The position numbers and the translations under genes were made by a program. From Caldisericia bacterium (GTDB taxonomy: Bacteria > Caldisericota > Caldisericia > B22-G15): a stretch of DNA of 64,000 nucleotides. The notes under the pieces are model-generated. The model was not told the DNA's origin. It did not search any database and saw only the letters and a list, made by a program, of their open reading frames with translations. The DNA lies in assembly GCA_026414995.1 (NCBI GenBank), contig JAOAHY010000002.1, positions 103,095-167,094 on the forward strand, written 5' to 3'. Below, piece by piece: positions 15,905 to 24,010 of this stretch; the first letter of the stretch is position 1, and each line of letters starts with the position of its first letter.

Positions 15905-17455
15905 ATGGGAAGACTTAAAAAGATTAAGGAAGAGAGAAGAAAACTTAAAAAAGAAGGTGTTTTAGATAAAAATAAAATAAAAAATATAATTTTTAAATCT
16001 ATTGCTCTATTTTTAATTGCTATAATAGCAGTATTTGGTATAACATTTTTAATCGCATACAAAGATAGAGATATTTATGCAAAAGTAGGTTCAACTGTAA
16101 TTAAAAATAGTGAACTTAACTCAAGAATTGAAGCAGTAAAAAATCAATATAAAAGTTATGGAATAGATCCTGAAGATGAACAATATAAATCAATTTTTGA
16201 ATCAGTAGTAGAGAGCGTTAAAGAAGAACTTATTAATCAAGCAATTTTTGAAGAATATGCAAAAAGAAATAATATTAAACCAACAGATGAAGAAATAAAA
16301 ACAAGAGTTGATAAAGAGATTGAGAATATTAAAAGTGGTTTCAAGTCAGAAGAGGAATATCAAAATGCTGTCAAACAATCAAGATTTAAAACAGAAGAAG
16401 CTTTAAGAGAAGAGTTAAAAAAGTATGTTATACCAGACATTCTTGAAGCAAAAGCACTTCAAGAAGTTTATTCACAAATAAAAATTACTGATGAAGATGC
16501 TTTAAAATATTTCAATGAAGTTACTCAAGTAAGAGCTAGACATATCTTAATTAAAGTTGATGAAAATGCTGATGAAAAAACAGTAGAAGAGAAGAAAAAT
16601 CTTGCAGAGTCTATTAGACAGAGAATTTTAAAGGGAGAAGATTTTGCAAAATTAGCAAAAGAGTATTCAGAAGATGAGGGAACAAAAGATAAAGGTGGAG
16701 ATTTAGGTTTCTTTGGTAAAGGTCAGATGGTTCAAGAGTTTGAAAATTTAGCATTTTCATTAAAACCTGGAGAAATTAGTGAATTAGTAAAGACAAAATA
16801 TGGATTTCACATAATTCAAGTTCTTGAAACAAAAACAAAAGGAGAGTCTTATGATCAACCTGAAAAAGTTAAAGCAAAACATATTTTAATTAAAGTTGAT
16901 AAAAATGCAGCACAAGAAGAAATTCAGAAAAAACAAAATTTAGCTAATGAAATTTATAACAAATTATTAAAAGGTGAAAGCTTTGATAAACTTGCAAAAG
17001 AGTATTCTGAAGATGAAAATACAAAAAATAATGGAGGAGACTTAGGAGAAGTTGCAAAAGGTACGAAAGGAGATACCTGGGATAATGTAGTTTTTAATTT
17101 AAAAAAGGGAAGTTTTTCGAAACCTTTTGAGACAGATGAGGGTCTTGAAATAGTTTATGTATACGAAAAAATTCCATTCAAAAAAGCAAAATTTGAAGAT
17201 GTAAAGGATGATATAATAAAAACACTTGAGAGCCAAAAAAGAAATGAATTAAAAAATCAATGGTTAAGCGAAAGAAAAAGTGAATATGGAGTAAAATATG
17301 GAAGCATGTGGACAGAAGTTACAAATTATATGAAAAAAACCTTCTTTGATCCCCTTAAAAATATAATATCAAAATTAAGAAGTTCAATACAACAAAATAC
17401 TGGAACAACTTCAACACAAAATCAATCTAATAATAGTGAAGAGAATAAACCATAA
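15905..17455 (+). CDS. Membrane-anchored peptidyl-prolyl isomerase with two parvulin domains
   Basis: 516 residues from the ATG at 15905, which has AGGAGG eleven bases upstream. A basic tip is followed by one anchor (about 24-46), a SurA-N/PrsA-like helical chaperone region (about 55-195), and two rotamase domains: [13 protein letters not shown] to [13 protein letters not shown] (about 205-310) and [13 protein letters not shown] to IVYVYEK (about 325-430). Both share KLAKEYSED and GGDLG. The first has the full GFHI end; in the second it is replaced by GLEI, so only the first may be catalytic. It probably folds exported proteins at the outer face of the membrane. The C-terminal tail is rich in Gln, Asn, Ser and Thr. 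Confidence 0.88.
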   Translation: MGRLKKIKEERRKLKKEGVLDKNKIKNIIFKSIALFLIAIIAVFGITFLIAYKDRDIYAKVGSTVIKNSELNSRIEAVKNQYKSYGIDPEDEQYKSIFESVVESVKEELINQAIFEEYAKRNNIKPTDEEIKTRVDKEIENIKSGFKSEEEYQNAVKQSRFKTEEALREELKKYVIPDILEAKALQEVYSQIKITDEDALKYFNEVTQVRARHILIKVDENADEKTVEEKKNLAESIRQRILKGEDFAKLAKEYSEDEGTKDKGGDLGFFGKGQMVQEFENLAFSLKPGEISELVKTKYGFHIIQVLETKTKGESYDQPEKVKAKHILIKVDKNAAQEEIQKKQNLANEIYNKLLKGESFDKLAKEYSEDENTKNNGGDLGEVAKGTKGDTWDNVVFNLKKGSFSKPFETDEGLEIVYVYEKIPFKKAKFEDVKDDIIKTLESQKRNELKNQWLSERKSEYGVKYGSMWTEVTNYMKKTFFDPLKNIISKLRSSIQQNTGTTSTQNQSNNSEENKP

Positions 17456-17463
17456 ATAAAATT

Positions 17464-18552
17464 ATGAAAGTAAAAAGAAGAAAGATTTTAAAAATTAATT
17501 TAATGAAATTTTTTGTTCCAATAGCTATAGTTTTAATAATTGGAATTTTCACTTTTGATATTTATTCAAAAAGAGACATAGCAGCAATTGTTTGTGGTGA
17601 AAAAATTTACAAGGGAGAAGTAGAAGCAGCAGTTAATAGAAAAATTAAAGAGTATCAAAGTGATAAAATTACTCTTACAGATATTGAAATAGCAGCAATA
17701 AGAAAACAAATTTTAAATGACCTAATTGAAGATGTTCTTCTTGATACATATGCAAAAGAACACAATATAACAGTTACTGAAGAAGAGATAAAAAACGAAA
17801 TACAAAGAATGAGAGAATATACAGGTCTATCTGAAGATGAAGTTTATAAACAAGCATTAAGTAAATACCAACTTCTTGAATCAGATATTAATGAAATGGT
17901 AAGAAGTGCTCTTCTTGCTGATAAAGTTTATTACGAAGTAATAAAAGATTTAAATATAAGTGATGAGGAATTATGGGAATATTTCATTAAAAGAGTAAAA
18001 TTTTATGATGGTTCAAGAAGAGTTTCTCATATATTTATTGTTGTTGATACACAAAAAGACACAATTGATGATATAAATTCTAAATTTGAAAAAATGAAAA
18101 AAATAAGAGAAGAAATTTTGAAAGGAAAAAAATTTGAAGACCTTGTAAAAGAGTATTCAGAAGATTTGTCGACAAAAGATAAAGGTGGAGATCTTTTCTG
18201 GTTTAGAAAAGGTACAATTTCTGATTCAGAGATATCAAAAGTAGTTTTTTCTTTAAATAAAGGAGAAATTTCTGAAGTTGTTAAAAGTCAATATGGATTT
18301 CATATATTTAAAATTACAGATTCTGTACCAGAAAATCTTTCGTCTCTAAAGGAGGTGGAGATTAAAAATTATTTTGAAAAAATAAAGGAGTTAGTTAAAA
18401 TTGACGCACTTTATCAAAAAAGTGATGAAAAAATAAAGGAATTTAATAAATCTTTATGGGAAATTTATAAAAAAAGAATTAAAATTGGAAATACATGGGA
18501 TAAAATTATAAATATAATGAATAATTTTTTAAAAAAATTAGAGGGTAGTTAA
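17464..18552 (+). CDS. Membrane-anchored peptidyl-prolyl isomerase, one parvulin domain
   Basis: 362 residues. Anchor at about 14-32, a SurA-N-like region with LNDLIEDVLLDTYAKEHNI near 83-101, then one rotamase domain from RRVSHIFIVVD (about 180) through [20 protein letters not shown] to YGFHIFKI (about 283). The tail ends WDKIINIMNNF, similar to the WTEVTNYM near the end of the gene before it, so the two are tandem paralogues. Starts eight bases after the previous stop; no clear Shine-Dalgarno. Confidence 0.86.
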   Translation: MKVKRRKILKINLMKFFVPIAIVLIIGIFTFDIYSKRDIAAIVCGEKIYKGEVEAAVNRKIKEYQSDKITLTDIEIAAIRKQILNDLIEDVLLDTYAKEHNITVTEEEIKNEIQRMREYTGLSEDEVYKQALSKYQLLESDINEMVRSALLADKVYYEVIKDLNISDEELWEYFIKRVKFYDGSRRVSHIFIVVDTQKDTIDDINSKFEKMKKIREEILKGKKFEDLVKEYSEDLSTKDKGGDLFWFRKGTISDSEISKVVFSLNKGEISEVVKSQYGFHIFKITDSVPENLSSLKEVEIKNYFEKIKELVKIDALYQKSDEKIKEFNKSLWEIYKKRIKIGNTWDKIINIMNNFLKKLEGS

Positions 18553-19428
18553 ATGAAAAAAAGTATAATTATTTTAATTGTTGTAATTGCCTTAATTTTA
18601 ATTGGTGGTTTCATTTTTTTCACAGGGACTCATATAGAAGGTATAGTTTATGATGCCCAAACAAATAAAAGAATAGAAGACGCTTTAGTTACAATTAATG
18701 GAATAAAATTTAAAACAGATATAGATGGAAAGTTTAGAGCATATTCACCTCCATTAAACAAAGTTATTACTGTTGAAAAAAGTGGTTACAAAACATTTAG
18801 GGAAGTTTTTCCTGCAAAATTTGGAATTCAAATAATTGAGATAGGAATAAAACCATACACTTTTGATGAAATATTTTCTGATTTTAAAAACAAATTAGGA
18901 ACAATCAAAAGTTATCATTATACATATGAAATTCAAAGCGAATTAGATGGTTTAACAGAAAAAATGGTAATGGAACTATATCAAGGAGTTGATGCAACTC
19001 ATTTTATTTCTAAAAAAGAAAATGAATCCTTTTTAGAAATTTATATTTTTAATGATTTCATTTATTATAGAGATAGTGAAACAAAGAGTTTTGAAAAAAT
19101 AGAAAAAGTAAAATTCCAAGAAAATATACCAGTTTTGACTTTAAAAGATATTTTTGAACTATTTTCAATTAAATCTACCCCATCATCTTTTTCATTTTTA
19201 AAAGAAACAAAAATCGAAAATGAAGATGTCCTAATTTTTAGCGCAAAATGGGAAGATCTTTTTTCAACATCAGAAGGAAAAATCTATTTAAGAAAAAAGG
19301 ATAATATAGTTATAAAAATGGAGTTTGTGGATACTGGAGTAAATGAAGAAGGGAAAAATGTAAAAACAACAATCAATTTTAATCTTAAAGATATTAATAA
19401 AGATATAAAAATTAATCCTCCTCAATAA
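18553..19428 (+). CDS. Exported protein with a carboxypeptidase-regulatory-like domain
   Basis: 291 residues. Hydrophobic anchor (4-24), then a small beta-sandwich of the CarboxypepD-regulatory type at about 28-95 (IEGIVYDAQTNKRIEDALVTI, KFKTDIDGKFRAY, TVEKSGYKTF). The remaining 190 residues have the alternating strands and the 'measure of methyl-like' layout of LolA/LppX-type lipoprotein carriers (KSYHYTYEIQSEL, IYFR-like YLRKKDNIVIKMEF), but that second assignment is weak. Third gene of the PPIase operon, immediately after a stop, so it may be an envelope client or partner. Confidence 0.55.
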   Translation: MKKSIIILIVVIALILIGGFIFFTGTHIEGIVYDAQTNKRIEDALVTINGIKFKTDIDGKFRAYSPPLNKVITVEKSGYKTFREVFPAKFGIQIIEIGIKPYTFDEIFSDFKNKLGTIKSYHYTYEIQSELDGLTEKMVMELYQGVDATHFISKKENESFLEIYIFNDFIYYRDSETKSFEKIEKVKFQENIPVLTLKDIFELFSIKSTPSSFSFLKETKIENEDVLIFSAKWEDLFSTSEGKIYLRKKDNIVIKMEFVDTGVNEEGKNVKTTINFNLKDINKDIKINPPQ

Positions 19429-19468
19429 CTTAAAAAAATCTTTTAAATTTCTTTATTAATAATACCTC

Positions 19469-19496
19469 TTGACAAATTTTAATTATTTATTATAAT
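19469..19496 (+). promoter_or_regulatory. Strong sigma-70-type promoter for hsp20
   Basis: TTGACA at 19469-19474, 16 bases, TATAAT at 19491-19496. This is the only pair in the window with a consensus -35 and a consensus -10 that I found. The message would start near 19503 and carry AAGGAGG at 19521-19527. Confidence 0.75.
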
Positions 19497-19535
19497 AATA
19501 ATTGATAATAAATTTCTGAAAAGGAGGTGATGCAT

Positions 19536-19985
19536 ATGGCAATAAGAAGATGGGAACCATGGGATATTGATATCTTTTCAGATTTTGAAAAATTAAGAAG
19601 GGAGATTGATAGAATGTTTGAAGAATTTATACCTTTAAGAAGAGAAAGAGAAATTACCTTCAGACCCAGTGTTGATTTAATTGAAACAGATAATGAAATC
19701 ATTCTAAAAGCAGAACTTCCAGGACTAAAAAAAGACAACATTGAGGTAACTGTTACTGAGGATGAAGTTCACTTAAAAGGAGAAAAAAAAGAAGAGATGG
19801 AAACCAAAAAAGAGAATTATTTAAGAAAAGAAATTTGTTTTGGAAAATTTGAAAGAGTTATCTCCCTCCCAACAGAAGTTGATCCTGAAAAAGTTGAAGC
19901 AGAATTTAAAGATGGAATTTTAGAAATTAAAATGCCTAAGAAAGAAGAGGCAAAAAGAAAAATTAAGAAGATTGAATTGAAATAA
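19536..19985 (+). CDS. Hsp20 family small heat shock protein
   Basis: 149 residues from the ATG at 19536, eight bases after AAGGAGG; earlier GTG and ATG codons (19527, 19530) overlap the Shine-Dalgarno. The N-terminal arm has WEPWDIDIFSDFEKLRREIDRMFEEF, the alpha-crystallin domain spans about 40-135 (PSVDLIETDNEIILKAELPG, the KEICFGKFERVISLP segment and FKDGILEIKMPK), and the tail has the IKKIEL variant of the I-x-I tail motif. It holds unfolded proteins as an ATP-independent chaperone. It has its own strong promoter and a terminator, so it is a single-gene unit. Confidence 0.95.
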   Translation: MAIRRWEPWDIDIFSDFEKLRREIDRMFEEFIPLRREREITFRPSVDLIETDNEIILKAELPGLKKDNIEVTVTEDEVHLKGEKKEEMETKKENYLRKEICFGKFERVISLPTEVDPEKVEAEFKDGILEIKMPKKEEAKRKIKKIELK

Positions 19986-19994
19986 ATTATAATA

Positions 19995-20047
19995 ATAGGG
20001 AACTCCTAATGAAATTTATTAATCTTTAGGGGTTCCCTATTTTTTTA
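19995..20047 (+). terminator. Bidirectional intrinsic terminator between hsp20 and acyl carrier protein
   Basis: A 15-base arm (19995-20009) pairs with 20026-20040 with a single mismatch, around a 16-base loop, followed by a run of T on the plus strand. On the minus strand the stem is followed by TTATTATAATTTATTT, less T-rich. The right arm also encodes the last codons of the acyl carrier protein gene. Confidence 0.8.
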
Positions 20048-20283
20048 TTATATAAAAATTCCACAACACTATTTAAATCACTAAGTTTTTCTAACTCTTC
20101 ATCCAAAACTTCAATATTAAACTCTTTTTCAACTCTTTCAACAAGATCAAGAATGCTTAGAGAATCCATTTCAAGATCTTCAATAAATTTTGGATTATCT
20201 TTACTTAAAACTTTAGATTTCTTTATATGAACTCCATTAATTAAAATATCAAGAATTTTTTCTTTAATCTTTTCCTTATCCAT
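20026..20283 (-). CDS. Acyl carrier protein-like protein
   Basis: 85 residues. The phosphopantetheine serine is S41 in EDLEMDSLSILDLVE, a close variant of the DSL motif, and the flanking helices (KEKILDIL..., FNIEVLDEELEKL, VVEFLY) have the four-helix ACP pattern. It carries acyl chains on a phosphopantetheine arm. No fatty acid synthesis gene is adjacent, so it may be the general ACP or a specialised carrier. Its final codons lie in the right arm of the terminator shared with hsp20. GGAGG is present before the ATG. Confidence 0.85.
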   Translation of the reverse strand: MDKEKIKEKILDILINGVHIKKSKVLSKDNPKFIEDLEMDSLSILDLVERVEKEFNIEVLDEELEKLSDLNSVVEFLYNKKIGNP

Positions 20284-20316
20284 AATATCCTCCTTTAAAC
20301 TTAATTTATATTATAA

Positions 20317-20322
20317 TATAAT
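20317..20322 (+). promoter_or_regulatory. -10 element, probable leaderless start of the PAS-GGDEF-HD-GYP gene
   Basis: TATAAT at 20317-20322 (and an overlapping one at 20312-20317) lies nine bases before the ATG at 20332. No Shine-Dalgarno is present. Confidence 0.4.
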
Positions 20323-20331
20323 TTTTAATAT

Positions 20332-23300
20332 ATGGATATTAATAATAAAAATTTTAAAGATAATTTAAAAGATAGTTTTGAAAAATTTAAAAGGTTTTTT
20401 TATAGCCATCCTGAACCTCTTGTTTTTATAGACAAAAATGGATTCATTATTGATATAAATCCAAAATTTACAGAGGTTTTTGGTTTTTCTTTAGAAGAAC
20501 TCAAAGGAAAAAATATAAATGATTCATTTTTTTTACCAGAAAATTTATATGAAGAGGGTAAAGAACTTGACGAAATAGCTATAAAAACAGGATATATTAA
20601 TTTTGAGACAAAAAGAAAGAAAAAGGATGGGTCAATTATACCTGTTTCAATTTCTGGTTCTCCAATATCAATTAATGGTGATATAAAAGGTATTATAGGT
20701 TTATATATTGATTTAAGTGAAAAGAAAAAGAGAGAGGAGGAGTTTAAATATCTTTCAACCCATGATAATTTAACGGGTTTATACAATAAATCATTTTTTG
20801 AAGAAAGATTTAAAATAGAAAAGGAAAGGGCTAAAAGATATAATGAAAAATTTGCGGTTCTTTTTGTTGATTTATTTGATTTTAAATATATAAATGATAA
20901 ATATGGCCATAGTTTCGGTGATAGAGTTTTAAAAGAGATTTCAAAAAAATTTTTACAAAATATTAGAAAGACAGATTTGATAGCAAGGGCTGGAGGAGAT
21001 GAATTTCTAATATTAATAACAAATGTAAAAAATCTTGACAGTCTAATGTTTATTATAAAAAGATTAATTGATACATTTGAGAGTTTTATAATAGATGACA
21101 CAAAATTAAATATTGGCTTAAATATAGGAATCTCTATATATCCAGATGATGGAGAAGAATTGGATGAGTTAATTAAAAAGGCTGATTTAGCAATGTATCA
21201 TTCAAAGTCAATGGGAAAAAATACTTTTTCTTTTTATTCAAAAGAGTTAAATGTTAAAAAAATAACAATAGAACCTAGAAAATTAGAAAGAAAGTTTGAA
21301 TCGATATTTAATAATATACCTATTGGAATAATTCTTTTTGATAACAATGGTTTGATTAATTTTGCAAATAAAAAGATAGATGAATTATTAAATTTATCAA
21401 ATGAGACTATTATTGGTAAAAATATTAAGGAAATTTTACATTTAGAAGAAGGTTTAAGATTAAATGAGTTTTTTGAAAATAAAATTAATGAGTTCCAAAC
21501 TGAATTAAAATACAAAATAGATGATTTTGAAACTAAATTTTTAAAAATTAATTTTTATAATTTTATTGACAAAGAATTTAATGTTAAGTATAATCTCTTA
21601 ACAATACAAGATATAACAAAAGAAAAACTATTAAATCATGATTTAAAAAAAGAGAGGGAGTTTCTTGCAACAATTCTTGAAAATGTAGATGCAATTGTTT
21701 TAATTTTAAATGAAAAAGGTGATATAAAATATATTAATAAAAAAGGCGAAGAAGTTTTAGGTTATAAAATAGATGAAATTATAAATAAAAATTGGTTTGA
21801 TTATTTCTTACCAGATAATATAAAAAATAGTGTTTATAGTTTTTTTGAAAATATTATACAAGAAAAACCAACAGATTATAAAATTAAAATTAATCCAATA
21901 AAAACTAGATCTGGTGAAATTAAAGTAGTGTTGTGGAAAAATAGTTTAATATATGATTCCCTTAAAAATGAAAAATTAATCATTTCATCTGGTATTGATA
22001 TAACAAATGAATTAAAACTTCAAAAAGAATTAAAAGAAAAGGAAGAACTTTTAAATAAAATTTTAGATTCTTCATCAGAAATGATTTTTGTAAAAGATTT
22101 AGAAGGTAGATACATTTATGCAAATGAAGAGTTTTCTAAAAAATTTAATCTATCGTTAAATGAAATAATTGGAAAAAGAGATATTGATTTGTTTTCAGAA
22201 GATGATATCAAAAAAATTAAAAAAATAGATAATTTAGTAATACAAGAAAAGAGAAAAATTGTTACTGAAGATACTCTTACATATGGAAACAAGAAATTTG
22301 AAGTAAAGATAACTAAATCACCTCTTTTTGATGAAAGCGGAAATGTAATTGGAATTGTTGGATATTCTGAAGATATTACTGATTTAAAAGAGTACGAAAG
22401 AGATAGAGATAACTTAATTGAATCTCTAAGAGAAGAATTAAAATTTCAAGAAAATTTAAGAAATATCTCTTTTATATTACATTCACAAGAAAATTTAAAA
22501 TCTCTTCTTAATCAAATTCTCATAGAAATAGAAAAGATAAAACCATCAACATCTTCAAATATTGCTTTCTTAGAAGGAGATTTTCTTATTAATGTAGCGA
22601 TAAGAGGTTATGAAAAATATGGAATTGAAGATTATGTTAAAAATTTCAAATTAAATATAAATGAATTTACAATTGAAAGATTTGTTGTAGAAAACAAGAA
22701 GCCATACATAATATATGACACAGAAAAAGATGGTCAATGGAAAATTTTAGAAAAGACAAGATTTATAAAATCTCACTTAATAGTTCCTATTCTTGTAAAA
22801 GATAAATTAATAGGGGTCATAAGATTAGACTCAGATAAAGAAAACACTTTTTCAACAAGAGATGCTGATAGGTTAACTATCCTTGCTGGTTCTCTTGGAC
22901 TCGCAATAGAAAATATTAAAAATTTAGAAAAACTTAAAAATTTTTTAAATCAGATTTTTAACTTAGTAACTAAAATTACAGAATTAAAAGATCCATATAC
23001 AGCAGGGCATCAGAAAAATGTTAGTGAAATTTCAGTTAAAATAGCAGAAAAACTCGGTCTTGATTTAGAAAAAATAGAAATAATAAGAACAGCATCTTTA
23101 GTTCACGATTTAGGAAAAATTATTTTACCTCTTGAAATTTTAACAAAACCATTTAAATTAACACCAAAAGAATATGAACTTATAAAAGAACACCCAAAAT
23201 TTGGATATGAATTATTAAAAGAAGTTGAAATTCCATATCCAATTGGAGAAATTATTCTAGAGCATCATGAAAGAATAAATGGTTCAGGTTATCCGAAAGG

Positions 23301-23505
23301 TTTAAAAGGAGATGAAATTCTTTTTGAAGCAAAAATAATTGCAGTTGCAGATGTTTTTGATGCAATGAACTCTCATAGACCTTATAGACCTAAACACTCA
23401 ATTGATGAGATCATAAAAGAATTAACTTTAAATAAAGGAATTTTATATGAACCAAAAGTTGTTGATGCTATTTTAGAACTTTACAATGAAAATAAATTAT
23501 TATAA
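20332..23505 (+). CDS. Large PAS-GGDEF-PAS-GAF-HD-GYP cyclic-di-GMP signalling protein
   Basis: 1057 residues, no membrane segment. Order: PAS (about 15-135), GGDEF (about 140-295, with HDNLTGLYNKSFF and an intact AGGDEF near 221), then three more PAS-like segments (about 310-435, 445-565 and 570-690), a GAF domain (about 710-880, with IVPILVKDKLIGVIRLDS) and a C-terminal HD-GYP (HDLGK near 924, HHERINGSGYPKG near 985). Both the cyclase and phosphodiesterase signatures look intact, so the protein could make and break cyclic-di-GMP. It is unusual that the GGDEF sits after the first PAS and far from the HD-GYP. It may be cytosolic and sense a small ligand or redox state. No Shine-Dalgarno. Confidence 0.9.
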   Translation: MDINNKNFKDNLKDSFEKFKRFFYSHPEPLVFIDKNGFIIDINPKFTEVFGFSLEELKGKNINDSFFLPENLYEEGKELDEIAIKTGYINFETKRKKKDGSIIPVSISGSPISINGDIKGIIGLYIDLSEKKKREEEFKYLSTHDNLTGLYNKSFFEERFKIEKERAKRYNEKFAVLFVDLFDFKYINDKYGHSFGDRVLKEISKKFLQNIRKTDLIARAGGDEFLILITNVKNLDSLMFIIKRLIDTFESFIIDDTKLNIGLNIGISIYPDDGEELDELIKKADLAMYHSKSMGKNTFSFYSKELNVKKITIEPRKLERKFESIFNNIPIGIILFDNNGLINFANKKIDELLNLSNETIIGKNIKEILHLEEGLRLNEFFENKINEFQTELKYKIDDFETKFLKINFYNFIDKEFNVKYNLLTIQDITKEKLLNHDLKKEREFLATILENVDAIVLILNEKGDIKYINKKGEEVLGYKIDEIINKNWFDYFLPDNIKNSVYSFFENIIQEKPTDYKIKINPIKTRSGEIKVVLWKNSLIYDSLKNEKLIISSGIDITNELKLQKELKEKEELLNKILDSSSEMIFVKDLEGRYIYANEEFSKKFNLSLNEIIGKRDIDLFSEDDIKKIKKIDNLVIQEKRKIVTEDTLTYGNKKFEVKITKSPLFDESGNVIGIVGYSEDITDLKEYERDRDNLIESLREELKFQENLRNISFILHSQENLKSLLNQILIEIEKIKPSTSSNIAFLEGDFLINVAIRGYEKYGIEDYVKNFKLNINEFTIERFVVENKKPYIIYDTEKDGQWKILEKTRFIKSHLIVPILVKDKLIGVIRLDSDKENTFSTRDADRLTILAGSLGLAIENIKNLEKLKNFLNQIFNLVTKITELKDPYTAGHQKNVSEISVKIAEKLGLDLEKIEIIRTASLVHDLGKIILPLEILTKPFKLTPKEYELIKEHPKFGYELLKEVEIPYPIGEIILEHHERINGSGYPKGLKGDEILFEAKIIAVADVFDAMNSHRPYRPKHSIDEIIKELTLNKGILYEPKVVDAILELYNENKLL

Positions 23506-23539
23506 AATTGAATTAATTATAATATAAGGAGGAATAACT

Positions 23540-24007
23540 ATGGAGACAAAAACTATAAAATTAGGTGATAAATTTATAGATTTTACATTAAAAGACCAAG
23601 AGGGAAATAAAATAACTATTTCATCTTTTTCTGGTAAAAAAATTCTTTTATCATTTCATCCACTTGCATGGACCTCTATATGTGCTGAGCAAATGAAGGA
23701 TCTTGAAAAAAATTATGAAGAATTTTTAAAATATAATACTATTCCAATTGGAATTAGTGTTGATCCAGTTCCAACAAAAAAAGCATGGGCAGATTATCTT
23801 GGTCTTAAAAATTTAAAAATTCTATCAGATTTTTGGCCACATGGAGATGTATCAAAACTTTATGGAATTTTTAGAGATAAAGAGGGATTTTCTGAAAGAG
23901 CAAATATATTAATTGATGAAAATGGAAAAATAATTTTTATAAAAATTTATGAATTAAGTAAATTACCAGACCTTAATGAGATTTTTGATACTTTAAGATC
24001 ACTTTAA
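23540..24007 (+). CDS. Peroxiredoxin (AhpC/TSA family), single cysteine
   Basis: 155 residues with the redoxin fold: GDKFIDFTLKDQEGNKITISSF, then SFHPLAWTSICAEQM with the presumed peroxidatic Cys at 48. The usual P-x-x-x-T/S-x-x-C spacing is kept (PLAWTSIC), and a later PVPTKKAWA and LSDFWPHG match the family. There is no other Cys, so it would be a 1-Cys type resolved by an outside thiol. It reduces peroxides and suits an oxygen-sensitive anaerobe. AAGGAGG precedes the ATG. Four bases separate it from the carboxypeptidase gene. Confidence 0.88.
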   Translation: METKTIKLGDKFIDFTLKDQEGNKITISSFSGKKILLSFHPLAWTSICAEQMKDLEKNYEEFLKYNTIPIGISVDPVPTKKAWADYLGLKNLKILSDFWPHGDVSKLYGIFRDKEGFSERANILIDENGKIIFIKIYELSKLPDLNEIFDTLRSL

Positions 24008-24010
24008 TTT

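Noticed and set aside
23518..23523. TATAAT just before the peroxiredoxin gene
   Set aside because: A start point at the normal distance would fall inside the Shine-Dalgarno, so it is not a useful promoter; chance in AT-rich DNA.
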